Assembly (NCBI GenBank): GCA_964565715.1
Contig: CAZMGG010000058.1
Span: forward strand, 1-32,653
DNA: 32,653 bases
Direction: 5' to 3'
From: CAZMGG01 sp964565715
GTDB lineage: Bacteria > Planctomycetota > UBA1135 > UBA2386
Position numbers and translations under genes: made by a program. The notes under the pieces are model-generated. The model was not told the DNA's origin. It did no database searches and was given only the letters and a program-made list of their open reading frames with translations. Below are positions 21,813 through 32,300 of the stretch, piece after piece (the stretch's first letter is position 1; the number at the start of each line of letters is the position of its first letter).

Positions 21813-22700
21813 CTACCGGCCCTTGGCAGCGTCCGCTTCCCGGTTCCGCGCGACCTCGGCCTCGATCGCCGCCGCCCAGGCCGCCGGATCGAACCCGCGC
21901 GGTCCGCGGGCGCCGGCGTAGGCGACCTTGCCGTCCCTGCCGATCAGGTAGAGGCGATCGGGATGGCCGCCGTAGGCCTTGCCCACGCGATCGTCGATGC
22001 GGTCGATCAGGGCCGGCATCGGCAGGTCCAGTTCATCGACGCAGGTGCTCGCCACCTGATTGCGTTCGGCGTCGGTCACCGGATCCTCGATCAGGCCAAA
22101 CGGCGCCGGCGCCGCGCTGTCCAGTGCGTGGGCTTCGCGCACGTAGACGAGGAAGAACTCGACGTTGCCCTTGTGCTCGGCGTGGATCGCGCGCAGCCGA
22201 CCGGCCGCGCTGCGGAAGGGGGGTCAAGTGTAGGAGCCGAAGATCAGCGCGACGGGGCGCTTGCCGGCGAAGCTGCTCAGCTTGACCGTGTCGGCGGCGT
22301 CGGCGGGCGGCTTCGTCGTCGCGGCGTCCTGCTTCGGCAAGGGCTGCAGTCGCGGCAGTTCGAAGTCGGGCGCCGCATCGCCGACCTTGGGCACGTTCTC
22401 CGGCTGCCGGTTGCCGCGCGGTGCCGGGCGCTCGCCGCCCTCGCCGCGCTGCGGGCGGTTGCGCTGCGGTCGCACAGCGAAGTCCTCGGCCGTGAGCACG
22501 CCGTCCTTGTCGCGGTCCAGGTTGGCGAACGCGAGGTCGCCGCGGCCGTGTTCCGTCCTGGTGATCCTGCCGTCCTGGTCCTTGTCGTACAGCTTCCGCA
22601 GGTGCTCCCAGACCTGCGTCTGGGCCGGTCGCTGCCGCTGCGCGGGCAGCCCCGCGGCCAGCAACGACGTGGCGAACACCACCGTGACGACGATGCGCAT
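21813..22700 (-). CDS. Iodothyronine-deiodinase-like selenoprotein with EF-hands (in-frame TGA = Sec159)
   Basis: Read through one TGA (22226-22224), this gene encodes 295 residues. A signal peptide (1-20, ...GLPA|Q) is followed by two canonical EF-hand loops (D39-E50, DKDQDGRITRTE; D62-D73, DRDKDGVLTAED), a Pro/Gln/Arg linker, and a thioredoxin-fold redox domain from about 104. The active site reads ALIFGSYT-U159-PPF. Vertebrate deiodinases have FGSCT-U-P at the same place, and downstream FFLVYVREAHALD (about 180-192) and HPDRLYLIGRDGKVAYAG match their FLVIYIEEAHASD and PERLYIIQEGRILYKG. Frame is unbroken on both sides and homology resumes at the next codon, so a nonsense mutation is unlikely. 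GGAGG (22712-22708) lies 7 nt before the ATG at 22700. A small hairpin at 21797-21809 lies just past the stop. Function: probably an extracytoplasmic thiol/selenol oxidoreductase; thyroid-hormone deiodination is not implied. Confidence 0.88.
22192..22214 (-). promoter_or_regulatory. Candidate bacterial SECIS element
   Basis: Starting 10 nt after the in-frame TGA, CGCAGC (22214-22209) pairs perfectly with GCUGCG (22197-22192) around an 11-nt apical region that contains GGUC (22-25 nt after the TGA). Bacterial SECIS hairpins lie immediately 3' of the UGA and present a G-U in the apical loop to SelB. The E. coli fdhF element also has GGUC at about 19-22 nt after its UGA. Inner pairs could shrink the loop. 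Found by eye, not by a folding program. Confidence 0.6.
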
Positions 22701-22804
22701 GGGGAATCCTCCGGAGCGGGAATGGGGCGCGAGGCGGCAGGATACCGGGCCGGAGGGCGCAGCGGGGCGGCGGCCGGCCGTGCCGGGCCGGCGAAGCGCT
22801 CCGT

Positions 22805-22816
22805 TTGGCTTGCCAA
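22805..22816. promoter_or_regulatory. Palindrome TTGGC-TT-GCCAA in a divergent promoter region
   Basis: A 5+5 bp inverted repeat lies in the 167-nt gap between the divergent selenoprotein and peptidase genes. It has the form of a small operator half-site pair. There is no other evidence for a binding protein. Confidence 0.25.
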
Positions 22817-22839
22817 GGCCGCCGGTGCGCGTTCCCATG

Positions 22840-22860
22840 GGTTGCAACGAAAGCGCAACC
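22840..22860 (+). promoter_or_regulatory. Hairpin immediately upstream of the M20 peptidase start
   Basis: GGTTGC (22840-22845) and GCAACC (22855-22860) form a perfect 6-bp stem with a 9-nt loop, ending 7 nt before the ATG at 22868. It occupies the place where a ribosome-binding site would be; no Shine-Dalgarno is seen. It could modulate translation. Confidence 0.35.
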
Positions 22861-22867
22861 AACCGCC

Positions 22868-24286
<1,419 letters not shown>

Positions 24287-24309
24287 GGGCCAGCGGGGGC
24301 AGAACGGCG

Positions 24310-24327
24310 TGCCGGGGCTCCCCGGCA
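24310..24327 (+). terminator. Terminator-like hairpin after the M20 peptidase
   Basis: TGCCGGGG (24310-24317) and CCCCGGCA (24320-24327) are a perfect inverted repeat with 2 central bases, which in RNA would form a 7-bp stem with a 4-nt loop. It starts 23 nt after the peptidase stop. No U-tract follows. Its 3' arm shares GGCA with the next hairpin. Confidence 0.45.
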
Positions 24328-24358
24328 GGCCGGACGGGCGTAGGCTGTCCGGCCTGCC
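24324..24358 (+). promoter_or_regulatory. Perfect 12-bp inverted repeat before the propeller lipoprotein gene
   Basis: GGCAGGCCGGAC (24324-24335) and GTCCGGCCTGCC (24347-24358) form a perfect 12-bp stem with an 11-nt loop. It ends 4 nt before the GGAGG ribosome-binding site (24363-24367) of the gene at 24373. It overlaps the preceding hairpin by four bases, so the two cannot form fully at once. Confidence 0.5.
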
Positions 24359-24372
24359 CTTCGGAGGAATCC

Positions 24373-27018
24373 ATGCCCTCGCGTTCCTGGCTCGCCTGCA
24401 CGGCCCCGTTCGTCCTGTTCGCCGCCGGCTGCTCCTCCCTCGCCGATCCCGGCGAGCGGGAAGAGCGTGAGGGCCGCGACAAGCAACACCCGCTCGGCGT
24501 CATGCAGCGGCAGCAGGCACGCCTGTCCGCCGATGGTTCGATCCCGGCGGGCGCGGTGCTGCGCGCGGTGCAGGACCGCCGGAACGCCGTGCAGGCCCAG
24601 GCCGCTCTGGACGGCCCCGGCGCCGGCATCGCCTGGAACTGGCTCGGCCCCGGCAACGTGGGCGGCCGCATCCGTTCCATCGTGATCCACCCGACGATCC
24701 ACTCCCGCATGTGGGTCGGCTCGGTGGGCGGCGGCATCTGGCGCACCGACGACGCCGGCGTGAGCTGGTATCCGCAGAACGACTTCCTGGCGACGCTGCC
24801 GGTCTCGTGCCTGGTGATGGACCCGAACAACCCGGACCGGCTGCTGGCCGGCACCGGCGAGGGCTTCTTCGACGCGGTGCAGGGCTCCTCCAACACCGCG
24901 ATCCTGCAGGGTGCCGGCATCTTCGAGAGCACCGACGCCGGCGCCACCTGGAACCACGTCGCCGCCACCGCCACGCCGGCGTGGCAGTTCGTCAACCGGC
25001 TGGCGTTCAGCCCGGTGCAGCCGAGTCTCGTGCTGGCGGCCACCGGTTCGGGCATCTGGCGCAGCGTCGACGGCGGCGCGACCTGGAGCCAGGTGACCAC
25101 CGCCCGCACGATGGACATCGATTGCCACCCGGCCGACGCCAGCAAGGCCGTCGCCGGCCGCGCCGACGGGCTCGCCCAGTACTCCATCGACGGCGGTCTC
25201 ACCTGGCAGACCGCGATCGGCCCGCTCAACAGCACGCGCGTGGAGCTGGCCTACGCCCGCAGCAACCCCAGCATCGTCTACTGCACCGCCGCCGACGCCG
25301 CCTGGCGCGTGAAGGTCTGGCGTTCGGGCGACGGCGGCCAGCAGTACGTGCAGCGCACCACCGACTCGGGCGTCTCGACCTACTCGCTCTACCTCAACAC
25401 GCTCTGGGTGGATCCGACCAACGCCGACCGCATCGCCTTCGGCGCGGTCAGCATGTATCGCAGCATCGACGGCGGCGTGACCCGCACGACGATCACCACC
25501 GGCGGCCACTCCGACTACCACATCGTGGTGGAGCATCCGCTCTACGACGGCACCACCAATCGCCGGGTCTACACCGGCAACGATGGCGGCATCCACACCC
25601 GCACCGACCTGCTGTCCGGGAGCTGGCAGGAGCTGAACAACAACCTCGGCATCACCCAGTTCTACGGTGCCGCAGTGAACCCCGCCTCCGGCCGCGTGCT
25701 GGCCGGCGCCCAGGACAACGGCACCAGCCGCTTCACCGGCGATCCGCAGAACTGGAACTACAACGTGATCGGCGGCGACGGCGGCTTCTGCGCCGCCGAT
25801 CAGAACGACCCCAACTACTTCTACGGCGAGTACCAGCGCCTGATGATCCAGCGCAGCACCAATGGCGGATCGTCGTTCGGCAGCGTCACCAGCGGGCTCA
25901 CCGACAGCGGGTCGAGCACCAACAGCAACTTCATCCCCTACTTCATGCTCGATCCCAACGACCAGAACCGGATGCTGGCCTGCGGCCGGTCGCTCTGGCG
26001 CAGCAACAGCATCAAGGGGACGCCGGGGTGGACGGTGATCAAGCCCGGCCGGTCGTGCTCCGCGCTGACCGGCGGCGGCCCGGCCCAGGCCCACTTCCAG
26101 GACAACGCGCCGTGCAACATCTCCACCTGCGCGGTGGCGCTCGGCAACAGCGACGTGATCTGGGTCGGCCACAACGACGGCGAGGTCTACCGCACGGCGA
26201 ACGGCACCGCCGCCAGCCCGACCTGGACCCTGGTGGACGGGGTCGGGGGGCAGCTGCCGGACCGCTGGATCTCGAGCTTCAGCATCGATCCCACCGATCC
26301 GCGCCGGGTCTACGTGTCGATCATGGGCTACCACCGCGACAACGTCTGGCGCACCTCCGACGCGGGCGCGACCTGGACCCAGATCACCGGCAGCGGCGCG
26401 TTCGCCCTGCCGACGGCGCCGGTGAGTTGGGTCAGCCGGCACCCGCGGCTGCCCGGCTGGCTCTACGCCGCCACCGACGTCGGGCTCTACACCTCGACCG
26501 ACGATGGCACGACCTGGACCGCGGTGACCGACGGCCCCGGCGCGGTGGCCATGGACCAGCTGGTGTGGCGCGACGACCGCCGGCTGCTGGTGGTCACCCA
26601 CGGGCTCGGCGTGTGGGAGGCGACCATCGCCGCGGCGACGGCGACGCCGGTGGCCGGCGGCTGTCCGCCGTCGGCGCCGGTCCTGAACGCCGGCCCGCCG
26701 GTGCTCGGCGCCACCGAGCTCTGGACCATGACCGGGGCGCCCGCCGGCGCGCTGGTCCTGTTCGGCTACTCGTTCGGTCCGCCGGCCAACGTGGCGATCG
26801 GCGCCTGCACGGTGCAGCTCGACCTGCCGAACAGCGCGCCCTATGCGGCCGGCCTGACCGACGGCAACGGCGCCTGGGTCTACGGCCTGCCGATCCCGCT
26901 GCTGCCGGCACTCGCCGGCGCCGAGGTCACCGCCCAGGCGCTGGCCCTGCAGAACGGCGGCGCGCTGCTCGGCCTCGGCGAGCTGAGCACCGGCGTGCAA
27001 CTGGTGCTCGGCTTCTAG
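24373..27018 (+). CDS. Lipoprotein with sortilin/Vps10-type Asp-box beta-propeller
   Basis: This 881-residue protein has a lipoprotein signal (VLFAAGC, lipidated C20). The body contains repeated Asp-boxes (S-x-D-x-G-x-T-W type), seen as RTDDAGVSW, STDAGATW, SVDGGATW, SIDGGLTW, SIDGGVT, TSDAGATW and STDDGTTW. These typify the BNR/sortilin (Vps10) beta-propeller, which occurs in glycan-binding and glycoside-hydrolase-like secreted proteins. The first repeat block starts with NWLGPGNVGGRIRSI (about 88-102). The last 120 or so residues (TATPVAGGCPPSAPVLNAGPPVLGATELW onward to QLVLGF) form a separate Gly/Ala/Leu beta domain like that of the secreted protein at 18541. GGAGG 5 nt before ATG 24373 fixes the start. 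It probably faces the periplasm or cell surface. Confidence 0.85.
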   Translation: MPSRSWLACTAPFVLFAAGCSSLADPGEREEREGRDKQHPLGVMQRQQARLSADGSIPAGAVLRAVQDRRNAVQAQAALDGPGAGIAWNWLGPGNVGGRIRSIVIHPTIHSRMWVGSVGGGIWRTDDAGVSWYPQNDFLATLPVSCLVMDPNNPDRLLAGTGEGFFDAVQGSSNTAILQGAGIFESTDAGATWNHVAATATPAWQFVNRLAFSPVQPSLVLAATGSGIWRSVDGGATWSQVTTARTMDIDCHPADASKAVAGRADGLAQYSIDGGLTWQTAIGPLNSTRVELAYARSNPSIVYCTAADAAWRVKVWRSGDGGQQYVQRTTDSGVSTYSLYLNTLWVDPTNADRIAFGAVSMYRSIDGGVTRTTITTGGHSDYHIVVEHPLYDGTTNRRVYTGNDGGIHTRTDLLSGSWQELNNNLGITQFYGAAVNPASGRVLAGAQDNGTSRFTGDPQNWNYNVIGGDGGFCAADQNDPNYFYGEYQRLMIQRSTNGGSSFGSVTSGLTDSGSSTNSNFIPYFMLDPNDQNRMLACGRSLWRSNSIKGTPGWTVIKPGRSCSALTGGGPAQAHFQDNAPCNISTCAVALGNSDVIWVGHNDGEVYRTANGTAASPTWTLVDGVGGQLPDRWISSFSIDPTDPRRVYVSIMGYHRDNVWRTSDAGATWTQITGSGAFALPTAPVSWVSRHPRLPGWLYAATDVGLYTSTDDGTTWTAVTDGPGAVAMDQLVWRDDRRLLVVTHGLGVWEATIAAATATPVAGGCPPSAPVLNAGPPVLGATELWTMTGAPAGALVLFGYSFGPPANVAIGACTVQLDLPNSAPYAAGLTDGNGAWVYGLPIPLLPALAGAEVTAQALALQNGGALLGLGELSTGVQLVLGF

Positions 27019-27022
27019 CCGG

Positions 27023-29029
27023 CTACGCCGGGTCGGCGTCCGCGGCCTCGTTCCCCGCGTCGTTCCTGGCGTCCTTCGGCGCCAGCTTGTGCCGGGCGTC
27101 GTGGATGGCGCGCCGGCGCAGGTCGAACTCCATCCAGGCCAGCGCCGCGTGCGGGTCGTCGCAGGTGCTCTCGCGCAGGGCGCGCACGAACGCCGGCAGG
27201 TCCCCCCGCCGCTCGACGATGTTGTCGCACACCGCCAGCAGCACCCGCGGGCGTTGCTCCCACTGCGCACACCACGAGGTCCAGTGCAGCCGGCTCATGG
27301 GATCGAGGCGGTCGAGGCCGAGCCGCTTCTGGAGGGCCTGGATCCGCTCGCGGAACATGGCCTGGGTCCAGCCGGTCACGTTGCGGGAACGGAACGAGCC
27401 GGACGGCAGGAACGTGGCGTCGTCCTTGCCCTTCGTCGTGGGCGGCGTCGGGCCGTCGAGCGGCACCGGCACGTAGGTGAGCGGCTGCCGACGGCGGGGA
27501 CCGCGCCGGCCGCGCGAGCCGGCCCGCGGCAGCAGCGGCGCCAGGTCGGGCCGCCGGAACGTCGGCGCCAGGTAGGCCTGGAACGGGATGTGGTCCGCCA
27601 GCAGCAGCAACACCGGGAAGCCCAGCACCGGATGCTGCGGCGGCCGGGCGATCTCGTCGGGCAGGTAGAGCCGGCGCGGCGCCAGCATGCCCGGGCCGCC
27701 GCCGCCGCCCGGCGCCGGCAGTTCCACCGTCATCGTGCCGCACTGCCGGCTGGCATACTCGGCGTCGTCGACCTCCAGGTTGGGGAAGAACAGCTTGCTG
27801 GAGAAGCCGGTGAGCAGCGCGTCGGCGTCGCCGCCGTACACGCTGCGGATCTGGCCGAGCCCCTGCACCGCCGCGACGACGCTGATCCGGCGCGAACGGA
27901 GCGTGTTGATGCGGGTCGGCAGCCGCGGGATCTGGCCGATGGCCGAGGCGAACTCGTCGATCACCACCGACAGCGGGAAGCGCAGCCGCGCATCGGGCTG
28001 GCGGCCGGCGGCGGCGATGGCCCGGTCCAGGATCTGCTGCACCAGCAGGGCGAAGATCGGCCGGAGCTGCTCGATCCGGGTCTCGTCCATCTCCACCACC
28101 AGTACCGTCGGCCGCGCCGTCAGCCGGTCGAGATCCAGTTCGTCGTGGCTGAGGACCGCGCAGAGCTGCTCGTCGATCAGCGACAGCATGCGCATGCCGG
28201 CGTCGGCGAGGCAGGTCTCGGCGTTGTGGCTGCCGCTCTCGAGGAACGCGGCGAACTTGAGGATCCCGTGTTCCTGCAGCCACTTCAGCAGCACCCCGCG
28301 GGGCAGGTTGAGCACCTCGAGCACGCGCGGCAGGGTCGGCACCTCGGCCGCGTCGCGGCACAGCGCCAGCGCGATGTCGGCGATCAGCTCGATGGAGATG
28401 TTGCGCCAGAACGGGCTGTCGGCGCTGCCGCGCTGCTCCGAGGCCAGCACCAGCCGCGAGGCGATGCCCAGCGCGCCATGCCGCGTGCAGTCCCGCCGCA
28501 GGGGCGACCAGCCGATGCTGGTGGCGGGCTCGGTCAGGTTCAGGCGCAGGATGCTGCGCGGGGGCCGGCCGGCGCGTGCCGCCAGGGCCCGCACCAGCGG
28601 GAACAGGTCGCCCTTCGGATCGAACAGGACGACGCTGCGGTCCTTCTGCCCGAGCAGGGCGGCGAGCACCGGCACGATCCACTGGCTGGTCTTGCCGGCG
28701 CCGGGCGGGCCCACCGCCAGCAGGTGGCGATCCACCAGGCTCTCACGCAACAGCAGGGACTGGCCTTTCAGCACGTGGTGCCGGGCGAGGCTACGCCCGC
28801 GGGTCAGCTCGGTGACGAGCGGGTGGAACCACGGCACGATCGGATCGAGCGCGTGGCGCGGCGGCGCTTCCGCGGCGTGCAGCAGCGGCGCGAGGTCCCT
28901 GGCCTGGGCGCGCCGGGCAGTGCCGAACTGCGGCGAGTCGCTGTGGGCGACCGGCTGGGGCAGGAACTGGGCGGAATCGAGGAAGGCTGGGTCGAAGTCC
29001 CAGCCCTCGGGGGACGAGGCGATGGTCAT
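27023..29029 (-). CDS. VirD4/TraG/TraD-family coupling-type ATPase, no membrane domain
   Basis: This 668-residue P-loop ATPase of the type IV coupling-protein family has the Walker A GPPGAGKT (G107-T114), the family segment VVLFDPKGDLF (133-143), a Walker B VVIDEF with D358-E359, and the downstream sensor-like AAVQGLGQIRSVYG (Q389), a TraG/VirD4 hallmark. The usual two N-terminal transmembrane helices are missing; residues 1-85 are hydrophilic, so it would be soluble or peripherally attached. The C-terminal 150 residues are Arg/Pro-rich with no recognised domain. Coupling proteins normally feed DNA-relaxase complexes to a type IV secretion channel, but no relaxase, VirB or integrase gene is nearby. 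Its stop is 4 nt from the convergent propeller gene. Confidence 0.85.
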   Translation of the reverse strand: MTIASSPEGWDFDPAFLDSAQFLPQPVAHSDSPQFGTARRAQARDLAPLLHAAEAPPRHALDPIVPWFHPLVTELTRGRSLARHHVLKGQSLLLRESLVDRHLLAVGPPGAGKTSQWIVPVLAALLGQKDRSVVLFDPKGDLFPLVRALAARAGRPPRSILRLNLTEPATSIGWSPLRRDCTRHGALGIASRLVLASEQRGSADSPFWRNISIELIADIALALCRDAAEVPTLPRVLEVLNLPRGVLLKWLQEHGILKFAAFLESGSHNAETCLADAGMRMLSLIDEQLCAVLSHDELDLDRLTARPTVLVVEMDETRIEQLRPIFALLVQQILDRAIAAAGRQPDARLRFPLSVVIDEFASAIGQIPRLPTRINTLRSRRISVVAAVQGLGQIRSVYGGDADALLTGFSSKLFFPNLEVDDAEYASRQCGTMTVELPAPGGGGGPGMLAPRRLYLPDEIARPPQHPVLGFPVLLLLADHIPFQAYLAPTFRRPDLAPLLPRAGSRGRRGPRRRQPLTYVPVPLDGPTPPTTKGKDDATFLPSGSFRSRNVTGWTQAMFRERIQALQKRLGLDRLDPMSRLHWTSWCAQWEQRPRVLLAVCDNIVERRGDLPAFVRALRESTCDDPHAALAWMEFDLRRRAIHDARHKLAPKDARNDAGNEAADADPA

Positions 29030-29385
29030 GGCGGGTGGGGGCGACGGGACGAGGTGGGCGCGCGCAGACCTCGGGCCTGGGCACTGCGACGCGCGGGCTG
29101 CTCACTCGAGACGTTGCGGTCTCGGACTGCTCCTGACGCCGTCCCTACTTAGCGGCGACGCACGGCTTGTCGAGCCTTGTTGCGACCTCGCCGACATTCG
29201 CGCGCGTCGATCGTCGCAAGTGCGATCGGCCACGGCGCGCTCCGGCTCGTGGCCCCAGCCGGCCGCGCGCGCATCTTCCCGTGCGTTGCCGGACTTGCGC
29301 GCGTCGCGCGTGCGCGAAGTACACCCGCACCGGTGATGCGTCGCGCACGCTGCGACGACGCACCACCGCTTCGCATTCGCTCCGT
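29030..29385. other. 356-nt intergenic stretch without a gene
   Basis: No convincing gene is present: the small frames here are Arg-rich and lack conserved features. The stretch would hold the promoter of the coupling-ATPase gene (minus strand) and the 3' end of the propeller transcript. A CG-rich hairpin GCGTCG (29338-29343) / CGACGC (29356-29361), 24 nt past the propeller stop, may help termination but has no T-tract. Two CGATCG copies occur at 29208-29213 and 29223-29228. I cannot assign a function. Confidence 0.5.
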
Positions 29386-32300
29386 TCAGCGTCCGGCGGG
29401 CAGCAGCGGCAGCGCCGCCGCCGCGAGGGCCGCGCGCAGCTCGGCCATCACGCCCTGGTCGAGCGCGTCGAGCTGCTGCTGCACGCCGTCGATCAGGCGC
29501 GCGCCGCGCACGAGACCGTCGCGTTCGGCGTCGTTGGGACGATCCGGCGAATCGGATACCCGCAACTGCCGCATCACGTCGCGCATCAGGCTCTTGCCCC
29601 GCGCCATCCCCTGCACGTCGCGCGGCCCCCAGAACTCGGTCACCTTGTCATCCACCGCCTTCCTGGCAGCCTTCACTGCCGTGCGCAGGGCCTCGTGCGG
29701 ATCCGTCGCGCCCGTGGCCACCTTCGGCTCGAGCGCGAGGCGCTCCTCGATCAAGCGGATGTCGCGCTGCATGCGTGCAAGCCGCTGGGTCTGCTCGCCG
29801 AACCGGGACCGCAACGCCTCGGCCTCGGCCAGCAGCTGGTCCTTCGCCTCGAGGTCGGCGCGCACCATCGTGCGCCTTGGATCGGACCGTACGGTGACGC
29901 CGGTGGTCTGTTCGGTGTCCTGGAAGCGGACCGTGACCTGGTAGGTGCCCGGCAGCACCTCGCGCCCGCCCGGCGGCAGCTTGTCCTCGTCTTCCTGGCG
30001 CAGCTCGCGGCTCGGGCCCTGGCTGCCGTCGCGCTCGAGGCTCCAACGGATGCGGTTCAGCCCGAGCTGGACCTTGCGGCGGAAGGTGCGGACGACCTGG
30101 CCCTGGGCGTCGCGCACGGTGACCGTGACGTGGTCCTTGGGCGCGTCGTCGCTCGCCGCGGTCGCGTCCTTCTCCTTCTCCTTCTCCGCGGCCTTGCGGG
30201 CAGCCTTGCGCGCCGCCTCCGCCTTCTCGTCAGGGTGTGCCACTTCGTCAGCATTCACCCACAGGGTGATCGCCGCGCCGCGGGCCGGCGTCTCGCCACG
30301 GAACTCCGAGTGGCCGGGAAAGCGCGACGCGCCGGTCTGCTTCGTCTCGAACGCGATCGCCTCCCGCGCCGGGAACACCCGCAGCTTCTCCTGCTGCCGC
30401 GCCACCGTCAGCCCGCGCAGCGGCGTGACGTCGTCGATCACGAACAACGCCCTACCATGGGTGGCCACCACCAGGTCGTGGTCGCGCGGATGCACCACCA
30501 GCGCCATCACCGAACAGGTCGGCACGCCCTGGGTCCACTTCTGCCAGCGAGCACCGCCGTCGGTGCTGAACCACAGCCCGAACTCGGTGCCGAGGAACAG
30601 CAGCTTCGGATCGACCGGATCCTGCTCCAGCACGAGGCAGTAGCCGTCCACGTCCGGCGTCACCAGGCTGCGCCAGGTCTGGCCGTGGTCCTCGGTCCGG
30701 TACACGTAGGGCGTCCAGTCGCCGCGGCGATGGCCGTCGAACACCGCGAACGCCGCCTTGCCGTCGAACTTGTCGGGCTCGATGTGCGGACACCAGGTGT
30801 TCGCCGGCAGCCCGGGGATGCGCCCCTCCAGGCTCTGCCACGAGGCGCCGCCGTCGACCGTCACGTGCACCCGGCCGTCGTCGCTGCCGGCCCAGATCAC
30901 GTTGCGGTCGAGCGCGCTCGGCGCGATCGTCAGCAGCGTGCAGTGGTTCTCCGCCGCCGTGACGTCGAGGGTCAGCCCGCCGCTCTCGTCCTGCTTCTGC
31001 CACTCCTTGTTGTCGGTGGTCAGATCCGGACTGATCGTCTCCCAGTTCTCGCCCCGGTCCTTCGACCGGTGCACGAACTGGCTGCCGTAGTAGATCGTCT
31101 CGCTGTCGAACGGATCCTGGGCGATGGCCGCGTTCCAGTGGAAGCGCAGCTCGGTGCCCTCCGGATCCCGCGGCGCGATGCCCTTCTGCTCACCGGTGCG
31201 CAGGTTCCACCGCACCAGGCTGCCGCCCTGGCTCATCGCGTAGCCCTGCATGCTGTCCTTCGGGTAGGGCAGCGTCGCGAAGCCATCGCCGAAGCAGACC
31301 TCGTCCCAGTGGTGGTTGCGGATGCCGCCGTTCTCCCACACCGCGCCCGGCCCGCGCCACGAACCGTTGTCCTGCAGGCCGCCATAGACGTGGTACGGCT
31401 CGTCCAGGTCGACGGCCACGTGATAGAACTGCGCCAGCGGCAGGTTGGGGCAGAAGCGCCACGTGCGGCCGTGATCCTGGGTCTGGTAGACGCCGCCGTC
31501 GTTGCCGATCCACATCCGTTGTGGTTCGCCCGGATCGATCCACATGGCGTGGTGGTCGGGATGCGCCGCATCCCAGCCCGCCAGGGTCCGGAACGACTTG
31601 CCGGCGTCGTCGGACACCTCGATCACCGTGTGCAGGCTGTAGAGCCGGTCCGAATCCCGCGGGTCGGTGCGCAGATCGCAGTAGTAGAACGGTCGCGGCG
31701 CGATGCCGGCGCTGGCGTTCTGCGTGCGGAAGCGGAAGCCGCCGTCGTCCGAGCGGAGCAGCACGCTCTTCTTCGCCTCGACCAGCGCGTAGACCACCTT
31801 CGGGTCGCTGTCGGCGATGGCCAGGCCGATGCGGCCGAGTTCGCCTTCCGGCAGGCCGTCGAGCGGGCCGAGCTGCTGCCAGGTGCGTCCGCCGTCCAGC
31901 GTGCGGTGGAGGCCCGAGCCGGGCCCGCCGCTGCGGAAGAAGGACGGCGTGCGCCGGTGGTCCCACAGCGCCGCGAACAGCTTGTCGGGATCCCGCGGAT
32001 CCATCACCAGGTCGGCACAACCGGTGCTGGCGTTGGCCCCGGCGAGCGACTTGGTCCAGGTGCTGCCGCCGTCCCGGGTGACGTAGACGCCGCGTTCGTC
32101 GCCGTCGCTCCAGGTCGGCCCCATCGCCGCCACCCACGCGACGTCGGGATCGCGCGGGTCGAGCAGGATGCGGTGGATGCGTTCGCTCCTGCCGAGCCCG
32201 AGGTGCTGCCAGGTGCGGCCGCCGTCGCGGGTGCGGTAGACGCCGCGGCCCACCGACGCGCTGTTGCGGGGGTTGCCCTCGCCGGTGCCGGCCCAGATCA

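Noticed and set aside
22224..22226. The TGA in the deiodinase-like gene as a nonsense mutation or sequencing frameshift (pseudogene)
   Set aside because: The frame is unchanged across the codon, homology resumes at the next residue, the TGA is at the exact Sec/Cys active-site column, and a SECIS-like hairpin follows. A random stop would rarely coincide with all of these.
29145..29376. Small Arg-rich open frames in the 29030-29385 gap
   Set aside because: They have no ribosome-binding site, no recognisable motif, and a composition expected from CG-rich non-coding DNA.
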